Part shown: positions 50,301-52,470 of the stretch, piece after piece
Layout of the letters: every line of letters starts with the position of its first letter
Numbering within the stretch: the stretch's first letter is position 1
Source: Sulfuritalea sp.
GTDB lineage: Bacteria; Pseudomonadota; Gammaproteobacteria; Burkholderiales; Rhodocyclaceae
Assembly: GCF_017302275.1 (NCBI RefSeq)
Contig: NZ_JAFLDR010000027.1
Coordinates: forward strand, 1-52,470
DNA: 52,470 nucleotides
Reading direction: 5' to 3'
Notes under the pieces: generated by a model
Database searches by the model: none
What the model saw: only the letters and a program-made list of their open reading frames with translations
Told to the model about the DNA's origin: nothing
Position numbers and translations under genes: made by a program

Positions 50301-51096
50301 AGGTCGGGTCGCAGGCGAAGACCAGCTCGGCCTTCTCCGCCGCTTCCATGACGCGGCGCGTGACGACGCCGGCGCCGGTGCGCACCGTCGCGTAGTCCGT
50401 GTCGGTGCCGGGAAGGCGCTTCATCTCGACCGCACCCAGGTCGATCAGTTTCTCGGTATTGATCACCACCGACAGCGCGTCGAGCGGCACCGCTCCGCCG
50501 GTGTAGCCGGTGCCGCCGCCGCGCGGGATGATGGTCAGGCCCAATTCGATGCAGGCGGCGACCAGCGGCGCCATTTCCTCTTCGGTATCGGGCGCCAGCA
50601 CCACGAAGGGGTACTCGACGCGCCAGTCGGTGGCGTCGGTGACGTGCGAGACACGGGCCAGGCCGTCGAAGCAGATGTTGTCCTTGCGGGTGTGCTTCGC
50701 CAGCGCCTTGAAGGCCTTCTTGCGCAGGCTGCGCGTGGCTTCGAACCATTGCTCGAAATCCTGCACCGCGGCCTGTGCGGCAGCCAGCAGCGAGGCCACG
50801 CGTTCATTGCCCTCGCGCCGCTTGTCGATCTCGCGCAGCCGGTGGCGCAGCGCCTCGACCAGGGCCTCGCGCCGTTCGCGATTGCCAAGCAGGTCGTCTT
50901 CGAGGTAGGGATTGCGCCGCACCACCCAGATGTCGCCCAACACCTCGTAGAGCATGCGCGCTGAACGGCCGGTGACGCGCTCCGCGCGGAGCTCGGTCAG
51001 CGTTGCCCAGGCCTCGGCCCCGAGCAGGCGAATGACGATCTCGCGGTCGGAAAACGAGGTGTAGTTATAGGGGATTTCGCGCAGGCGGGCGGTCAT
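47326..51096 (-). CDS. DUF3683-FAD-Fe-S-CCG fusion, D-lactate/2-hydroxyacid dehydrogenase type
   Basis: About 1256 residues. N-terminus [20 protein letters not shown] marks DUF3683 (to about 130). A PCMH-type FAD domain follows ([16 protein letters not shown] near 195), then an FAD-oxidase C domain with [13 protein letters not shown] and [10 protein letters not shown]. Two 4Fe-4S sites, [11 protein letters not shown] (about 785) and [12 protein letters not shown] (about 850), precede two CCG domains (FPGCG..CCGYP and [16 protein letters not shown]). The order equals GlcD/Dld plus GlcF fused; electrons should reach quinone. ATG 51096 is chosen because the family begins about here; a TTG at 51117 is possible. 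Exact substrate unknown. Confidence 0.85.
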   Translation of the reverse strand: MTARLREIPYNYTSFSDREIVIRLLGAEAWATLTELRAERVTGRSARMLYEVLGDIWVVRRNPYLEDDLLGNRERREALVEALRHRLREIDKRREGNERVASLLAAAQAAVQDFEQWFEATRSLRKKAFKALAKHTRKDNICFDGLARVSHVTDATDWRVEYPFVVLAPDTEEEMAPLVAACIELGLTIIPRGGGTGYTGGAVPLDALSVVINTEKLIDLGAVEMKRLPGTDTDYATVRTGAGVVTRRVMEAAEKAELVFACDPTSADASCIGGNIAMNAGGKKAVLWGTALDNLASWRMVTPDGNWLDVERLNHNFGKIHEQELVSFRLTRWDASGKKKLGEEQLDVPGRLFRKEGLGKDVTDKFLAGIPGVQKEGTDGLITSAVWVLHRMPPVTRTVCLEFFGRVTDAVPSIVEITDYFKPGGAGLAAGVQLAGLEHLDERYVRAVGYATKAKRHGRPKMVLIGDIVGADDTAVMAAASQVVKLANARGAEGFIAVSPETRKKFWLDRARTAAISKHTNAFKVNEDVVIPLPRMGDYCDGIERINIELSLANKIELADALTEFLRGELPLHAGDANLDPELLLGDKREQALELVAGVRASWQSLLDNLDLHFRELQDYRLRVSWKAELKAPLESLFEGNAFRPVLAGIEAIHNEVLRGRVFVALHMHAGDGNVHTNIPVNSDHYAMLQTAYKAVERIMALAKSLGGVVSGEHGIGITKLEFLGDDEIRPFRDYKRKIDPEGRFNRGKLMQGSDLANAYTPSFALLGVESLIMEQSDIGRISDSIKNCLRCGKCKPVCSTHVPRANLLYSPRNKILGTSLLIEAFLYEEQTRRGISLQHFDEFSDVADHCTVCHKCVTPCPVDIDFGDVSVAMRNFLRRQGKKKFNPGSAAAMAFLSATDPATIKLVRAGMIQLGYKAQRLGHRLAKSFGLIQDSVKHPPATLGRPEIKAQVIHFLNKPMPKNVPNRTSRGLLDIDDDSLIPVIRDPQRMAEDSEAVFYFPGCGSERLFSQVGLATQAMLWHAGATTVLPPGYLCCGYPQTASGDEDKGQAITTANRVLFHRVANTLNYLDIKTVVVSCGTCMDQLLKYEFGKIFPGCRLVDIHEWLYEKGIKLDGVRGTKYMYHEPCHTPMKHHSGIKVANTLMGSRVELNDRCCGESGTLAVSRPDVSTQIRFRKQQEIEAGAAELRKVGAGDTVKILTSCPSCLQGLSRYDNDADITADYIVVEMARTILGPDWLQDYLRAANGGGIERVLL

Positions 51097-51326
51097 GCCG
51101 GGATTCGGTGAAGCCAAAGGCCTCTATTGTAGGCGATGGGGCTGCGGCGGCGACGTGGCCGGGCAGTCGCAAAGACCTTGAGAGCGGAGGGATTTTGACG
51201 TGGTTGCCGTACCACCGGCGCCGACTTTTGCTCCGGCTGCGTCCGTTGCTGGCAGAGCCGCCCCTTGCAATCGCAAGCCATCGCCGCCATATTCCCCCTG
51301 TTTCCCCCAACCTGATGGAGAACTCC

Positions 51327-52031
51327 ATGCGCCTGCGCCTGCTCGCCGTCCTCGCCTTTGCCGCGACCCTGCTGTCCGGCTGCGGCTACAACCAGATCCA
51401 GATCAATGACGAGTCGGTGACGGCCGCGTGGTCGGAGGTGCTCAACCAGTACAAGCGCCGCGCCGACCTGATACCGAACCTGGTGTCGGTGGTGCAGGGC
51501 TATGCCAGCCACGAGAAGGAAGTGCTGACGCGCGTCACCGAGGCGCGCGCCAACGTCGCGGGGATCAAGGCCACGCCCGAGCTGATCAACGATCCGGAAG
51601 CGTTCGCCAGGTTCCAGAAGGCGCAGGGCGACCTCGGCGGCGCGCTGTCGCGGCTGTTGGTGGTGGCGGAGAATTATCCGCAACTCAAGGCCGACGCCAA
51701 TTTCCGCGACCTGCAGGCGCAGGTGGAAGGCACCGAGAACCGCATTACCGTGGCACGCAACCGCTATATCAAGAGCGTGCAGGAGTACAACGTTTCGGTG
51801 CGCACCTTCCCCAACAACCTGACCGCGATGGTCATGGGCTGGAAGATCAAGGCCAATTTCACGGTCGAGGACGAAAAGGCCATCTCGACGCCGCCGGCCA
51901 TCAAGTTCGACGCGCCGGCGGCTGCTCCCGCTGCCACGCCGGCGCCAAGCGCCGTTCCGCCTGCGACCGCAGGAAGTCCCGGTGGGGCGCCGACTTCTGC
52001 GCCGGCAGCAGCGCCCGCCACGGCCAAGTAG
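51327..52031 (+). CDS. lemA: LemA family lipoprotein
   Basis: A 234-residue protein with signal and lipobox LLSGC (Cys at 19), then the LemA helical domain: NDESVTAAWSEVLNQYKRRA, LIPNLVSVVQGYASHEKEVL, and ITVARNRYIKSVQEYNVSVR. The C-terminus is a long Ala/Pro-rich tail unlike the compact ending of most LemA proteins. ATG 51327 is preceded by GGAG. The TPM gene follows after four bases, a common pairing of unknown role. Confidence 0.92.
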   Translation: MRLRLLAVLAFAATLLSGCGYNQIQINDESVTAAWSEVLNQYKRRADLIPNLVSVVQGYASHEKEVLTRVTEARANVAGIKATPELINDPEAFARFQKAQGDLGGALSRLLVVAENYPQLKADANFRDLQAQVEGTENRITVARNRYIKSVQEYNVSVRTFPNNLTAMVMGWKIKANFTVEDEKAISTPPAIKFDAPAAAPAATPAPSAVPPATAGSPGGAPTSAPAAAPATAK

Positions 52032-52035
52032 TGCC

Positions 52036-52470
52036 GTGAAGCTGTCCTGGCCGGCGCTGCTGGCCGTGTTCTGCCTGCTCCTGCCCTTCGCCGGCAGGGC
52101 GGTCGAGCCGGTGCCGCTGCCGGCGCTGGGTTCCCGCGTCACGGACCTCACCGGCACGCTCGACGCCACGCAGCGCGGCCGGCTTGAAGCGCGGCTGGCC
52201 GCGATCGACCGCAGCGGACGCGCGCAGGTCGCCGTGCTGCTGCTGCCGACGACGCAGCCCGAGGCCATCGAGCAATTCGGCATCCGCCTCGCCGAAGCGT
52301 GGAAGATCGGGCGCAAGGGTGCCGACGATGGCGTCATCGTCATCGTCGCCAAGGATGACCGCAAGATGCGCATCGAGGTCGGCTACGGGCTCGAAGGATC
52401 GATTCCCGATGCCATCGCCCGCCGCATCATCGCCGAGCGTATGGCGCCGGCTTTCAAGCAGGGCGATTTC
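52036..52470 (+). CDS. TPM domain protein (YgcG family), cut by window end
   Basis: 145 codons are visible with no stop before the edge. A GTG start gives a signal peptide (about 1-22) followed by the TPM_phosphatase-type domain: VTDLTGTLDATQRGRLEARL, QVAVLLLPTTQPEAIEQFGI and DGVIVIVAKDDRKMRIEVGY. The family usually has a TPM domain, a membrane helix and a Gly-rich tail; the last parts lie outside. Paired with lemA. Confidence 0.88.
   Translation, partial: MKLSWPALLAVFCLLLPFAGRAVEPVPLPALGSRVTDLTGTLDATQRGRLEARLAAIDRSGRAQVAVLLLPTTQPEAIEQFGIRLAEAWKIGRKGADDGVIVIVAKDDRKMRIEVGYGLEGSIPDAIARRIIAERMAPAFKQGDF

Noticed and set aside
48955-50964. Rightward 669-codon frame over the FAD/Fe-S dehydrogenase
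   Set aside because: Shadow of the strongly conserved minus-strand gene; low-complexity Gly/Val/Asp/His composition and no ribosome site.

Overview
The window is the chromosome-origin region of a GC-rich betaproteobacterium. Gene content and order (gyrB-dnaN-dnaA / rpmH-rnpA-yidD-yidC-mnmE, then mnmG-rsmG-parA-parB and a full atp operon, plus a phasin, NhaR, UbiJ/UbiE and a DUF3683-type FAD/Fe-S dehydrogenase) point to a Rhodocyclales-like or neighbouring lineage. This is inferred from protein character; no search was run.

Layout. (1) 1-641: the truncated end of a mobile-element tyrosine recombinase, about 48% GC by hand count, joined in frame to the first ~30 codons of a Tim44-like host gene. 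(2) 675-6900: mostly leftward housekeeping and accessory genes (BI-1 membrane protein, TerB/DUF697 protein, hibernation factor, histidine phosphatase, an incomplete hemerythrin, lytic transglycosylase, phasin), with NhaR rightward. (3) 7108-12528: gyrB, dnaN and dnaA leftward, with a strong terminator after gyrB and DnaA boxes on both sides of dnaA (likely oriC). (4) 12549-25380: rightward rpmH to mnmE, a TSUP transporter, a branched-chain amino-acid type ABC transporter (LivH, LivM-LivG fusion, LivF), two parS sites, mnmG-rsmG and parAB. (5) 25434-32492: the complete F1Fo ATP synthase operon from a near-consensus promoter to a strong terminator. (6) 32566-38356: a tripartite RND efflux operon. 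(7) 38662-42481: bacteriohemerythrin, a periplasmic heme protein, and a ubiquinone block (DUF971-ubiE-Tim44-ubiJ, leftward). (8) 42539-44586: phoBR with a candidate Pho box. (9) 44577-51096: a leftward four-gene set made of a giant FAD/Fe-S dehydrogenase, an unknown one-helix membrane protein, a HIT protein and a large unknown protein. (10) 51327-52470: lemA and a TPM-domain gene cut by the window end.

From dnaA outward nearly all genes point away from the origin, so they are read in the direction of fork movement. The parS/ParAB and DnaA/DnaN/GyrB sets start, run and segregate replication. The ATP synthase, Ubi block and FAD/Fe-S enzyme serve respiration.

Most worth a second look: the Tim44/recombinase junction with a second start and Shine-Dalgarno exactly at the seam; a hemerythrin-fold protein that keeps exactly one iron's ligand set; twin operators upstream of nhaR; a 29-codon ORF between atpG and atpD; and the unknown partners of the FAD/Fe-S dehydrogenase. 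No CRISPR array, rRNA, tRNA or complete insertion sequence was seen.
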